64,000 bases of DNA from Marivirga lumbricoides (GCF_014636295.1 NZ_BMEC01000008.1:186001-250000); one strand, 5' to 3'. Numbered from the stretch's first letter, positions 52,469 through 61,123 are shown. Numbers and translations: made by a program. Notes: generated by a model not told the origin, from the letters alone.

Positions 52469-53128
52469 ATGAAGTTTCAACAAGCTTTTGCGGCCTTCTT
52501 TTTAATATCTGCAGTGATTGGCTGTGGGTTTTCTACGGAAAAAAGAAGGCCGGAAGCTATTGAAGAGTCTCTTCCTGAAAGAAGTGTTAAGAAAATTTCG
52601 GAAGCAGAAATTCTCAATGAAGTCACCAGGCAGGGCGACTCTATTACTGCTGCTGTTCAAGCTGTTTTTCTTAATAAAATTTCGAATAAATATGCAGAAG
52701 GAGGCTTTCGGAAGGCAGCTGAATACTGTGCTTTAGAGGCTTACCCACTAACGGATAGCCTGTCGGACGTATATAAAGTGTTTCTTAAAAGAGTAAGCGT
52801 AAAGCCTAGAAATACCAGTAATGAACCTTCCGATGTAGAAAGAGGCTTGCTGGAGGCGTATGACTATGCCCATGAAAAAAACCTGACTCTTACTACTAAT
52901 GTTCAGTTTATAAGACCAGGAGACACTATTCTTTATAATAAACCTGTTTTTATTGCTTCAGAGCTATGTCTTAATTGCCATGGCCCTAAAGAAAACCTTT
53001 CAGAAGATATAAAAGCATTATTAAATGAGAAATATCCTCAGGATAAAGCAACAGACTATAAAGTAGGAGACCTTAGGGGAATGTGGAGCCTGAAATTTCT
53101 CAAGAAGGAAATTGTTAAAAGTCTTTAG
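52469..53128 (+). CDS. DUF3365 (Tll0287-like) haem-type lipoprotein
   Basis: 219 residues. The signal MKFQQAFAAFFLISAVIGC ends in a lipobox Cys19. The domain matches the DUF3365/Tll0287-like fold: helical start 'FLNKISNKYAEGGFRKAAEYCALEAYPLTDSL', 'LKRVSVKPRNTSNEPSDVERGLLEAY' and a c-type haem motif CLNCHG at about residues 171-176. Such domains bind haem and act as redox or gas sensors. It lies 4 bp after the sensor gene, so it is likely the periplasmic input or redox partner. The 3' end overlaps the convergent SDR gene by 14 bp. Confidence 0.87.
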   Translation: MKFQQAFAAFFLISAVIGCGFSTEKRRPEAIEESLPERSVKKISEAEILNEVTRQGDSITAAVQAVFLNKISNKYAEGGFRKAAEYCALEAYPLTDSLSDVYKVFLKRVSVKPRNTSNEPSDVERGLLEAYDYAHEKNLTLTTNVQFIRPGDTILYNKPVFIASELCLNCHGPKENLSEDIKALLNEKYPQDKATDYKVGDLRGMWSLKFLKKEIVKSL

Positions 53129-53954
53129 AATTTGAGTTAGAATTTAATTTTTCAGCTATTATTTCCTCGCTATACTTCCATAATTTCTCCTGAAGTGCTT
53201 CATTTTTTGAGTCCGAAGAAGAGTGAGTTGGCTTCTTGTTTTTGAAATAGCTGCCGTTTAGCGCTTTTGGCAATTCATTTTGTGCTAGATAAATGCTTGT
53301 AGAAGCCCCTTCTCTGGCGGATTTCATAAAAGGTTTTCCCAGTTTCCACAGAAGTTTAAATGGAGTTGATAAATTATCTCCAAAGCCAGAATCAATTATT
53401 CCCGGGTGAAGTGCGTAGCTGGTGAATCCTCTTTTTGCCAATGATTTAGTGAACAATATATTGCATAGTTTAGCATTACCATACCCTTTAGTAACAGAGT
53501 AATTATGTGTAAGCTGCAGGTTGTTGAAATCAAGCTTTCCAGCCCTATGTGCCTCTGAGCTAACATTAATGATTTTTGTATTACTTTTTTGCAGGAAAGA
53601 ATATAATTCTATTACCAGCAGAAAGTGGCCCATATGGTTAATGGCAAAGTGTAGTTCTAGCCCTTCTTTGCTCTCTTTTCTTTCTTCAAAGGTTCCTCCG
53701 GCATTATTAATTAATACATCCAATTCTGTATAAGTAGTTAATAGCTGCCTGGCTGCATTTCTAACACTTTGCAAATTGGCTAAATCACATTCTATGATTT
53801 CTACCCGATCTTCACCGGACCATTCTTTTATGAGGCCTTCTGCTTTCTTAATATTTCTTACCAGAAATATAAGCTCATTACCCTTTTCATAAAGCGCTTT
53901 AGCTGTCTCCAGCCCTATGCCTGACGTTGCGCCTGTAATAGCTATTTTTTTCAT
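53115..53954 (-). CDS. SDR family oxidoreductase (retinol dehydrogenase-like)
   Basis: 279 residues. Cofactor loop TGATSGIGLETAKALYEKG (about 7-25), 'LINNAGGTFE' (NNAG motif), catalytic Ser in 'INVSSEAHRAG' and 'YGNAKLCNILFTKSLAKR' with the catalytic YxxxK variant (Tyr-Gly-Asn-Ala-Lys). The 'YFKNKKPTHSSSDSKNEALQEKLWKYSEEI' tail is typical of the WWOX/RDH-like classical SDR subgroup. Substrate unknown. A short gap separates it from the LytTR response regulator. Confidence 0.9.
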   Translation of the reverse strand: MKKIAITGATSGIGLETAKALYEKGNELIFLVRNIKKAEGLIKEWSGEDRVEIIECDLANLQSVRNAARQLLTTYTELDVLINNAGGTFEERKESKEGLELHFAINHMGHFLLVIELYSFLQKSNTKIINVSSEAHRAGKLDFNNLQLTHNYSVTKGYGNAKLCNILFTKSLAKRGFTSYALHPGIIDSGFGDNLSTPFKLLWKLGKPFMKSAREGASTSIYLAQNELPKALNGSYFKNKKPTHSSSDSKNEALQEKLWKYSEEIIAEKLNSNSNSKDF

Positions 53955-54000
53955 GTAGACTCTTTAAGGGCTTTAACCACAGAGATGGAATTATGTTTAA

Positions 54001-54693
54001 TCAGAAGTCCAATTGATCTTTGAAAGACCTTGATATTCTCAGCCATTTATCTCCAATCTTCACCTTATCCTGAGTGTAGGCATTAATTTTATTTTTATTA
54101 ATTATAAAGGAACGATGTATCTGTAAAAAGGAATTAGAAGGCAGTTTTTCAACGAAGTCTTTTAACCTGGCTTTTGTAATAAGCGGTTTTGACAGGCCAA
54201 TGTAAAACTTAACGTAATCACCCATCGATTCAAGAAATTCAATCTCATCAAAGAAAACTTTTTGCATCTGCCTGTCAATGGAAATAAACAAATGATCGTT
54301 TGTAGCTAATGCCATTACTTGCTCGGAGGCAGTATTTTTAATTTGATGAACATGATTTAAGGCTTTCAAAAACCTTTCGAAAGCAACGGGTTTCATCAAA
54401 TAATCAGAAGCATTTACTTCAAATGCATCAACAGCATAGTCTCTGTGTGCCGTTATAAATATTACCTTCGGTGGATTGTTTAAAGTTTTAAAAAATGTGA
54501 GGCCATCCAGGCCAGGCATTTCGATGTCAAGTAAAATAAGATCTACAGGATTACTGTACAGAAAATCTTTTACCTCCCACGAGTTTTTAAAAACCCCCTT
54601 CAACTTCAGGAAAGGTGTTTGCTCAACATAAGAGGTGATTAATTTTCTCGCCAGTGGCTCATCATCAGCTATAATACATTTTATTTCCTGCAT
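54001..54693 (-). CDS. LytTR family response regulator
   Basis: 230 residues. The receiver domain has the acidic pair at 10-11 (IIADDEP), the phospho-acceptor Asp56 in 'DLILLDIEMPGLDG', Thr in 'VIFITAHRDY' and Lys in 'SDYLMKPVAFE'. The DNA-binding LytTR domain spans about 125-230 ('HLFISIDRQMQKVFFDEIEFLESMGDYVKFY', 'FLQIHRSFIINKNKINAY'). It is the cognate partner of the adjacent LytS-type kinase, whose 3' end overlaps its start by 29 bp. Target genes are not predictable from the sequence. Confidence 0.95.
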   Translation of the reverse strand: MQEIKCIIADDEPLARKLITSYVEQTPFLKLKGVFKNSWEVKDFLYSNPVDLILLDIEMPGLDGLTFFKTLNNPPKVIFITAHRDYAVDAFEVNASDYLMKPVAFERFLKALNHVHQIKNTASEQVMALATNDHLFISIDRQMQKVFFDEIEFLESMGDYVKFYIGLSKPLITKARLKDFVEKLPSNSFLQIHRSFIINKNKINAYTQDKVKIGDKWLRISRSFKDQLDF

Positions 54694-55699
54694 AAAGCGG
54701 TAGGGTTAAATGAAGTAAAAACAGTTCACCTTCTTCTTTAGTAGATAGGGAATAATTTTCTGAATATATAAAATCGAGCTGCTTTCGAATATTTTTTAAA
54801 CCGATACCAGAGCTGTTTCTGCCTGAGTTAAGTTGAAAGGTATTGCTGCTCTTAATTATCAGTTCGTGCTGATTTTGGCTAATTTCTATGCTAATCTTTA
54901 TCTGACCAGAATTATTCATAGCTCCATGTTTAAAGCAGTTTTCCATAATGGTAATCAGAATAATTGGGGGAATTTGGACTTTAAAGTCATCAGGAATGTC
55001 TATACTATGGGTAAAATCCAGCCTGTCTTCATACCGTAGGCTTTCCAGATAGATGAAATTATTCATTACATTAATTTCACTCTGTAAATCCACCATTTTA
55101 CTTTTGCCGGACTCTAAAACGTAGTCGAGTAAACCGCTAAGCTTAAGCACCAGCTCAGGAGCCTTTTCCGATTTCTCTAAAGTTAAAGTATACAGATTGT
55201 TGAGCGTGTTAAATAGAAAATGTGGGTGTAGCTGTGTTTTTAAAAATCTTAGTTCTGATTCTGCTGCATTTTTCAATGCTCTTTCCTTTTCTTCATTGGC
55301 TTGTCCCCACTTTCTGATACTTTGTACAGCCACAAATAGAATAACCAGTAAAAATAAAATAGCAAATAAAGTGAGTATATCCCTGGTAGCCGGGGGCATC
55401 ATGTTAAATTTATAATCTGCTACATAAATGAAGACAGCAGTGTTAATAACCGAAATGAAAAAAAAGGAAGTAATTAAAATATAAGCAACATACAGAAAAA
55501 ACCTAAAGTACTTTTGCTTCATCAGAAACTCTTCTAACAGATGGTATGAAATAATGTAAGCACTGCCTATTGGAATAGGGCTGAATACAATAGTGAGAAA
55601 AACTGCTTCCTGCCAGTCACCTCTGTAACCAATTATCAGAATGCAGAATGATAGCGCAAGCAGCCAGTAAATAATATGAGAAGCTATTTTAGTGAACAT
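54665..55699 (-). CDS. LytS-type sensor histidine kinase
   Basis: 344 residues. Four membrane helices (about 8-26, 33-53, 67-94, 107-126) form the sensing part without a separate extracellular domain. The His_kinase domain has phospho-acceptor His160 in 'LKTQLHPHFLFNTLNNLYTL'; the ATP-binding parts are 'ITIMENCFKHGAM' (N box) and 'SSGIGLKNIRKQLDFIY' (G box). It phosphorylates the LytTR regulator encoded immediately downstream. The stop lies inside the regulator's coding start. Confidence 0.94.
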   Translation of the reverse strand: MFTKIASHIIYWLLALSFCILIIGYRGDWQEAVFLTIVFSPIPIGSAYIISYHLLEEFLMKQKYFRFFLYVAYILITSFFFISVINTAVFIYVADYKFNMMPPATRDILTLFAILFLLVILFVAVQSIRKWGQANEEKERALKNAAESELRFLKTQLHPHFLFNTLNNLYTLTLEKSEKAPELVLKLSGLLDYVLESGKSKMVDLQSEINVMNNFIYLESLRYEDRLDFTHSIDIPDDFKVQIPPIILITIMENCFKHGAMNNSGQIKISIEISQNQHELIIKSSNTFQLNSGRNSSGIGLKNIRKQLDFIYSENYSLSTKEEGELFLLHLTLPLYAGNKMYYS

Positions 55700-55894
55700 T
55701 TGAGTTAAAGATACTAATTTGGATGTTCAAAGGACAGGAAAGTCGGTGGATGAAATAATTAAGCAGGTAGAATGCAACTTAGTCACTCATCTTTGTTTCT
55801 CAGCTCTTTACCTACTTATAAGGGGAATACGACTATTTTAAAAATAAGACTTTTTAGTTCTTGCAATCTTTAGGCTTCACTAAAAAATAAAATT

Positions 55895-56251
55895 ATGAAC
55901 TTTTATGAAATACACATTGAAGGAGGAATCGAATTTATGTCTATCCTTTTTCTTTTGTTTTTAGCAGTTTTAGGAACAGGGGTTGTAGCTCTAATTAAGA
56001 AAAAAGAACCTGTGAAAAGGGACAAATGGATTAAGATTAACCAGGACTTGGCACTGTTTGCCTTAGTATGGGGTATCTTCGGTCAGACAATTGGTCTTTT
56101 TGGCGCTTTTCAGGCAATTGAAGAAGTAGGTGAAGTTTTGCAGGCACTGTTAGCTGGCGGCTTAAAAGTTTCTTCTTATACCACACTTTATGGACTGCTC
56201 ATCTTTTTAATTGGCAAAATATTTAAAATCATTCTTGATTTTTCAGAGTAG
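55895..56251 (+). CDS. Small membrane protein resembling a MotA/TolQ/ExbB-type channel segment
   Basis: 118 residues with three hydrophobic segments (about 15-33, 50-73, 92-114). The C-terminal half ('WGIFGQTIGLFGAFQAIEEVGEVLQALLAGGLKVSSYTTLYGLLIFLIGKI') resembles the MotA/TolQ/ExbB proton-channel core with the 'G…L…A…T…YGL' pattern. Proteins of this type are short relatives of the channel family; no ExbD/TolR partner is adjacent. Function unknown. It stands alone, divergent from the LytS kinase. Confidence 0.68.
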   Translation: MNFYEIHIEGGIEFMSILFLLFLAVLGTGVVALIKKKEPVKRDKWIKINQDLALFALVWGIFGQTIGLFGAFQAIEEVGEVLQALLAGGLKVSSYTTLYGLLIFLIGKIFKIILDFSE

Positions 56252-56348
56252 AATTGAGAGTTAGAAGAAATTTAAGATTGTTAGTTTTAATTCAAAGGGT
56301 TTGGGCATTGCTTAAACCTTTTTTTATTTGATGCTCGTTAATAGGCAT

Positions 56349-56528
56349 ATGAGTACAGAAGAAGAAAGAAAATTAGAAAAGAAGAAAAAACAAGAGGCAC
56401 TGCAAAAAGGAGAAGTAGAGCAAAGAAAAGTGAGGGAGGATGACAATGATTCTGAAGAAGAAGAAGAAAGAAGCGGACTCTTTCCCAAAGGTCGTGATTT
56501 CAAAAAGTCTATGGGCTGTGGTGGATAA
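56349..56528 (+). CDS. Small highly charged protein with C-terminal Cys-Gly motif
   Basis: 59 residues from the ATG at 56349 (an earlier ATG at 56331 is possible). An extremely charged Glu/Lys/Arg helix (MSTEEERKLEKKKKQEAL…) runs into an acidic patch (DDNDSEEEEE) and ends in 'RSGLFPKGRDFKKSMGCGG'. The defined, non-repetitive ending suggests a conserved gene rather than chance. No known domain. It is convergent with, and abuts, the next minus-strand gene. Confidence 0.55.
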   Translation: MSTEEERKLEKKKKQEALQKGEVEQRKVREDDNDSEEEEERSGLFPKGRDFKKSMGCGG

Positions 56529-57158
56529 CTAGTTATGTGAAGAGACAAGTTGTTGAATTTTCTCTTCATCAAATTCTGAATCATTAATTTCCATTAATTC
56601 CATTTCAGAAAGCTTAGATCCATCGCTGCTTACAGAAGTTATTTTGTAAAGAATTTGGTGACTCTCAGGCCGAAATAATGAATTCTTCCCTCTATAAATT
56701 GAAGAAATATTTCTGAACTTCTTCGGTAGTGTTACCTTTTTAAGGTAGAAAAGCTCCGTTGTGATTGAAGAGTTCCTTCTGCTTTCAAAAACAGTAAAGT
56801 GTAATAGCTCACTACTATTAATCACTGTATCACCTCTTTGTAAAATATCTCTCGCCCACTCAGCTTGCTCGGGGTTTGTAATCTCCAGCTTTTCAGAGAT
56901 TACAAAATAGTTATAAAGCACTTCAGTGGATAAATCGTCTATTTGAATGACTTCCTCTCCAAATAGCTTTTTAATTGCCTCTCCTTTGGATTGTCTAATA
57001 AAAAAGTCTCCAAAGAAATCATATCTTTCAATTTCTATATCTGGATTAACCTTGTCTTTATAGATAAGGCTAAATTGAGTGGTATCAGATAACTTCAGTT
57101 GAGAGAAGCTGTTGTAAAAGCACAGAAGGCAGAAAAGCAGAGGCAAGGAAAATTTCAT
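56529..57158 (-). CDS. Hypothetical exported protein
   Basis: 209 residues from the ATG at 57158; the longer frame from 57173 adds five residues before the signal. Signal peptide MKFSLPLLFCLLCFYNSFSQ, then a beta-strand-rich mature region ('LSDTTQFSLIYKDKVNPDIEIERYDFFGDFF', 'LLHFTVFESRRNSSITTELFYLKKVTLPKKF'). No domain or active site recognised. It follows the GldJ-like gene and a terminator on the same strand, so it probably has its own promoter. Confidence 0.7.
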   Translation of the reverse strand: MKFSLPLLFCLLCFYNSFSQLKLSDTTQFSLIYKDKVNPDIEIERYDFFGDFFIRQSKGEAIKKLFGEEVIQIDDLSTEVLYNYFVISEKLEITNPEQAEWARDILQRGDTVINSSELLHFTVFESRRNSSITTELFYLKKVTLPKKFRNISSIYRGKNSLFRPESHQILYKITSVSSDGSKLSEMELMEINDSEFDEEKIQQLVSSHN

Positions 57159-57176
57159 AATGTGTAGAAACAAAAA

Positions 57177-57198
57177 AAGCCCCGATTACTCAGGGCTT
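57177..57198 (-). terminator. Rho-independent terminator of the GldJ-like gene
   Basis: Read on the minus strand, stem AAGCCC / GGGCTT with a 10-base interior is followed by seven T. It lies 24 bp downstream of the gldJ-like stop codon. Confidence 0.8.
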
Positions 57199-57221
57199 AG
57201 GTGTTTATCAACGTTTTAATT

Positions 57222-58427
57222 TTATTTATTGGCTCCGGCTCTGATCATAGCACAACGGAAACCAATGGTTGAAGTAGCAGAATCCTGCTCAATAAATCTT
57301 CTTGTACCTGGAGACAACCAGTAAGCAACATCTGCCCATGATCCACCTTTGTACACTCTTACTTCGTCATTAATTAAAGAGTTAATCACATTAGGGTCGT
57401 TAGCACCATTGTCATAATCTCTTGCAGGATCCAAAGTTCCGTCTCTTCTAACAGGGTTTAAATCTTCAAAATCCTGGAATGAAAGCGGACGGTATAAATC
57501 CCAAACCCACTCATTAACGTTTCCGGCCATGTTGTATAAACCGTAATCGTTTGGAGGATAGTTGTAAATATAATCAGTTACAAACGCGCCATCATTTAAT
57601 TTACCGGCTATACCACCGTAGTCACCACGACCTCTTTTAAAGTTAGCAAGGAAGTAACCCATTTCTTTTCCATACGGGTTTCTTAAAGAGTGACCATCCC
57701 ATGGATAAATTCTTTTATAAAGTTGAACTTCATCAACATATTGAGTTCCAATTAAAGCCTGAGCAGCATATTCCCATTCAGCCTCAGTTGGTAGTCTGTA
57801 ATCAGGTAACACAACACCTGTTTCCAAAGGAATTCTACCACCTGTTTCTGCTGGTACTTCAACACCTGCATCTTCGGCTAATTTCATATTAACTGTTATT
57901 GTTCTCCATTTAGCATACTCATTGGCTTGTAGCCAGGTAACACCTACTACCGGGTGGTATCTAAAGCCAGGGTATCTTAAATAGTGATCAACATAAGGAT
58001 CATTATAAGCAAGGTTTTTAGCCCAAACAGTTGTATCTGGCAAAACAGACTGATAATAATCTCTTGATGAATCAATTTTTACGTAATGAAGAAATTCTAA
58101 CCAGTGAATGTTTGCAACCTCAGTCTCATCCATATAGAATGAAGATACAGTTACAGTTCTTTCAATGTTATCTCTGGTATAAAGAATATCTTCCTCAAAA
58201 GAACCTAGTACGGTTCTACCACCCTCAATGTAAACCAAGTTAGGTCCATCCGGCTGGCCTCTGAATTCCGCTACCTGAAAACCTTCATCACTGTTGTACT
58301 CTAGTCCTGTTGCGGTACTTAACACTCCTGGGCTGTTTGCTGTAGGATTACCACCCCCGCAGGCAAAAAGGAAGGCGGCCATTGCAACCAGACAGGCATT
58401 TTGAAATCTAAACACAAACTTTTTCAT
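57222..58427 (-). CDS. gldJ: GldJ-like gliding-motility/T9SS lipoprotein (SUMF1/FGE fold)
   Basis: 401 residues. Lipoprotein signal MKKFVFRFQNACLVAMAAFLFAC, Cys23. It then follows the GldJ pattern: 'ATGLEYNSDEGFQV', 'VYIEGGRTVLGSFEEDILYTRDN', 'VSSFYMDETEVANIHWLEFLHYV', 'ALPDTTVWAKNLAYNDPYVDHYLRYPGF'-like text, 'YHPVVGVTWLQANEYAKWRT', 'LPTEAEWEYAAQALIG' and 'MAGNVNEWVWDLY'. The SUMF1 fold is complete, but the protein is about 150 residues shorter than Flavobacterium GldJ. GldJ is an outer-membrane lipoprotein needed for type IX secretion and gliding. It could be a paralogue such as GldK, but the N-terminal segment favours GldJ. Confidence 0.78.
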   Translation of the reverse strand: MKKFVFRFQNACLVAMAAFLFACGGGNPTANSPGVLSTATGLEYNSDEGFQVAEFRGQPDGPNLVYIEGGRTVLGSFEEDILYTRDNIERTVTVSSFYMDETEVANIHWLEFLHYVKIDSSRDYYQSVLPDTTVWAKNLAYNDPYVDHYLRYPGFRYHPVVGVTWLQANEYAKWRTITVNMKLAEDAGVEVPAETGGRIPLETGVVLPDYRLPTEAEWEYAAQALIGTQYVDEVQLYKRIYPWDGHSLRNPYGKEMGYFLANFKRGRGDYGGIAGKLNDGAFVTDYIYNYPPNDYGLYNMAGNVNEWVWDLYRPLSFQDFEDLNPVRRDGTLDPARDYDNGANDPNVINSLINDEVRVYKGGSWADVAYWLSPGTRRFIEQDSATSTIGFRCAMIRAGANK

Positions 58428-58497
58428 ATCCTGTTATTGTATTCGTTTAATAAACACTGTTTAATCTCTTATATATCAACGCAATATATAAAATTAA

Positions 58498-58519
58498 TTG
58501 GTAAAGATAACTTTACCAA
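58498..58519. promoter_or_regulatory. Inverted repeat upstream of the GldJ-like gene
   Basis: Perfect 9-bp arms TTGGTAAAG / CTTTACCAA with ATAA between them, 71 bp upstream of the GldJ-like start and 115 bp past the radical SAM stop. It could be an operator or a weak terminator of the radical SAM transcript; it lacks a clear T run. Confidence 0.45.
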
Positions 58520-58634
58520 CCACTAAATTCAACTATTAAAATCAAATTTTAAAGCATTTTAATGCAAATAACGCTTTCATGTAAGAATTTTCAATCAGTT
58601 GCAGAAAAACGACTGTTGCTTTTGTTTATTGTGA

Positions 58635-59657
58635 TCATTCTTCAGCCCAAACTTTAGTACCTTCTGTACAATTAGTACATATATCAATTTCATTTCTCGA
58701 TTTTAAAATTTTGGATCTGAATGTTTGATAAGCCTCTCCCATCCAGATACTTCTAAAACTATTTTGCTTTAATTTACCTAACTGATGGGTGGCATCCTTG
58801 TCAAAACAGCAAGGCACCACTCTGCCATCCCAGGTAATTACACAGCTATGCCACATCTTCCAGCATTGGTTCAACAATTTATTTTTAATACTATAAAATC
58901 CTGTAGGCAATTTTTTATAGCGACTGTACTTTGGGTTATCTGGAATTAGGGGTGAACCATTTTCATAATCGTATATTTGAGCGGTTTTTAGTTTCACCTC
59001 ATCTACTCCTAATTCTTTAGCTAGTTTAAATACGTCAGGAATATCCTGCTCATTAGGCTTCACCACAAGAAATTGGAAGATAATATGTGGAGTTGAAGAA
59101 TTGAGCTCTTTTTTCCATTTAACGACATTCTTAGTCCCATCTATCACTTTTTGCAGACTTCCGCCAATTCTATATTGCTCATAGGTGGACTGCGAAGTGC
59201 CATCAATAGAAATGATCAACCTGTCCAACCCACTTTCCACTGTTTTTTTTGCTGTAGCATCATCCAAATAGTGCGCATTGGTGGAAGTAGCAGTATAAAT
59301 TTTATGCTGATGGGCTATTTTTACAAGATCCAAAAACTGCCGGTTGAGGTATGGCTCACCCTGAAAATAAAAAAGCATATAAACCAGGCTGTCCTTAAGC
59401 TGAGAAAGCATCTGAGTAAATGTTTCCGGGGCAAGCATTCCAATGGGTCTGGAAAATGAACGCAATCCGCTGGGACACTCCGGGCAGCGAAGGTTGCAGG
59501 AAGTAGTTGGCTCAATTGAAATGGAAAAAGGCATTCCTTTCATTCTTGCCACCTTCCATTTTTTCGACATGTGATAGCTATACCAAAGCCTGAAAGCGTT
59601 TCGTAACTTATAAAAATTAAGCTTACTTACTAAGTTAAGGGTATCTCGCCAATGCAT
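58635..59657 (-). CDS. Radical SAM/SPASM domain protein
   Basis: 340 residues from the ATG at 59657 (a TTG five codons earlier is disfavoured). The radical SAM cluster motif CNLRCPEC has Cys54, Cys58 and Cys61. The SPASM C-terminal cysteines are in 'LNQCWKMWHSCVITWDGRVVPCCFDKD' and 'DICTNCTEG', binding a second 4Fe-4S cluster. The pattern 'DGRVVPCC.D' is typical of SPASM enzymes that modify peptides, sugars or cofactors. No precursor peptide gene is seen nearby, so the substrate is unknown. Confidence 0.92.
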   Translation of the reverse strand: MHWRDTLNLVSKLNFYKLRNAFRLWYSYHMSKKWKVARMKGMPFSISIEPTTSCNLRCPECPSGLRSFSRPIGMLAPETFTQMLSQLKDSLVYMLFYFQGEPYLNRQFLDLVKIAHQHKIYTATSTNAHYLDDATAKKTVESGLDRLIISIDGTSQSTYEQYRIGGSLQKVIDGTKNVVKWKKELNSSTPHIIFQFLVVKPNEQDIPDVFKLAKELGVDEVKLKTAQIYDYENGSPLIPDNPKYSRYKKLPTGFYSIKNKLLNQCWKMWHSCVITWDGRVVPCCFDKDATHQLGKLKQNSFRSIWMGEAYQTFRSKILKSRNEIDICTNCTEGTKVWAEE

Positions 59658-59747
59658 AATTGCAAACTTCAAAATAGATACTTAAGGATTTTTGTATCTT
59701 TAGTTTTATTCTTCTGGTATTTAGAAATACGAACTTAATTAATCCCT

Positions 59748-60395
59748 ATGAACTTTAGGCTTTTTTTAAAATTTATTCCCTGGGGCATTGCCTTGATCTT
59801 ACTTGCCTTTCTCTGGTTTAGAAGAATGTCTTCTTTTACTACACCGGCTCAATTGACTGTTGAGAACACTACTATTCTGCAGGAAATTGAAGCCCTGGGC
59901 AAGCTTGAGCTTGTAAGATACAAGTTTAAAGAGGTAATTGAAGCGGAGGAAATAGCAAAAAGATATTTTGATCTTGGATATTTTTATATTCCTGGCGGGC
60001 AGGATCAGAAGGCATTGTTAATTGCCAAAGGAGAAGCTGTGGCTTGCATAGATTTAATGAAAATAGAAAAGGAAGATATCATTTTTAGTGGTGATACCAT
60101 TCAAATTAATATGCCGGGCCCGGAGTTATGCTATTATAAAGTGGATTTGAATAAAAGTAGCTTTTATGATTTGCAAACAAGTAAAGACAAAAAGAAAGCA
60201 GCCGAGTTTATAGATATGATTTATGCAAAGGCTGAAACGCAAATGAAAGAGGCTGCATTGGAATCAGGTATATTGGTAGACGCAGAGAAAATGAGCGGAA
60301 GGGTATTGACTCCTTTTCTATCTAACTTAACTGATAAAACGGTTATTCTTCATTTTAAAACCATTCCGGACAAAGTGATATTGCAAAAGAGGTAA
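59748..60395 (+). CDS. DUF4230 domain membrane protein
   Basis: 215 residues. An N-terminal membrane helix (about 9-25, 'FIPWGIALILLAFLWF') is followed by the DUF4230 pattern: 'LTVENTTILQEIEALGKLELVRYKFKEVIE', 'LLIAKGEAVACIDLMKIEKEDI', 'TIQINMPGPELCYYKVDLNKSSFYDL'. Members are widespread, membrane-anchored and of unknown function. It is divergent from the radical SAM gene. The next gene, a lipoprotein, lies 103 bp downstream and could be co-transcribed. Confidence 0.82.
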   Translation: MNFRLFLKFIPWGIALILLAFLWFRRMSSFTTPAQLTVENTTILQEIEALGKLELVRYKFKEVIEAEEIAKRYFDLGYFYIPGGQDQKALLIAKGEAVACIDLMKIEKEDIIFSGDTIQINMPGPELCYYKVDLNKSSFYDLQTSKDKKKAAEFIDMIYAKAETQMKEAALESGILVDAEKMSGRVLTPFLSNLTDKTVILHFKTIPDKVILQKR

Positions 60396-60498
60396 TAGGA
60401 AGCTATTCCTTTATAAATGAATTGGCTGTTGCCGTAACCTACAGATTTTAAATTAGTTATTATTTATTACAAGTATTTTTTAACTTAAATAACTAATT

Positions 60499-61077
60499 AT
60501 GAGAACCGTATTTTTATTATCATTCTTGTTAACAGCCTTTATGTTTAGCTGCAATGTAGAACAGGAACAGTCAGGTGAAATGCCTGAGGTTGATGTAGAT
60601 GTAACAGAGGGTGAAGCTCCTGAGTATGATGTAAACTGGGCAGATGTTCAGGTAAACACCAAAACTAAGACCGTAAAGGTGCCTAAAGTAATTGTTACTA
60701 TGGAAGAGAAAGAAGTTGAAGTGCCTAGCATAAATGTAAGCATGCCCAATTCAGATGAAGAAAATGAATTAAGAACAATCCGTGTGGAGGCTGAAATTTC
60801 CGGAACCATGCACGATCTGGAAATTCAAAAAGTATATGCAGTGAATAATAAATTGATTATTATATCTGAATTGGAGGAAGAGTCTCAGAATTTAGGAGAA
60901 GAAAGAGTAAGGGTTTCTGATCAAATTGAGATTAACGCTCCGGCCGATTTAGCTGTAAGGCATTATATTATTGGAGAAAGACCAGAAGGTAGTTTTAACG
61001 AAAATTATAACTATATCACTTCAGAAAATGAACTACAGTCATATCTGGCAGACAGTAAATTAATTTATGAAGATTAA
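60499..61077 (+). CDS. Hypothetical lipoprotein
   Basis: 192 residues. Signal MRTVFLLSFLLTAFMFSC with lipobox Cys18. The mature region is acidic at first ('VEQEQSGEMPEVDVDVTEGEAPEYDVNWADV') and then shows two short Val/Lys-rich strands ('KTKTVKVPKVIVTMEEKEVEVPSINVSM') before a strand-rich core ('LEIQKVYAVNNKLIIISELEEESQ'). No domain recognised. A hairpin terminator follows. Confidence 0.72.
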   Translation: MRTVFLLSFLLTAFMFSCNVEQEQSGEMPEVDVDVTEGEAPEYDVNWADVQVNTKTKTVKVPKVIVTMEEKEVEVPSINVSMPNSDEENELRTIRVEAEISGTMHDLEIQKVYAVNNKLIIISELEEESQNLGEERVRVSDQIEINAPADLAVRHYIIGERPEGSFNENYNYITSENELQSYLADSKLIYED

Positions 61078-61096
61078 TCACCAGGTAAGAGTTCAG

Positions 61097-61122
61097 CCGG
61101 GGGAGAGTCAAAACTCTTCCGG
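61097..61122. terminator. Hairpin between convergent lipoprotein and recX genes
   Basis: CCGG…GAGAGT pairs with ACTCTTCCGG around a CAAA loop, with a small bulge, followed by TTTATT on the plus strand. It lies between the lipoprotein stop and the recX stop and could end both transcripts. Confidence 0.6.
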
Positions 61123-61123
61123 T

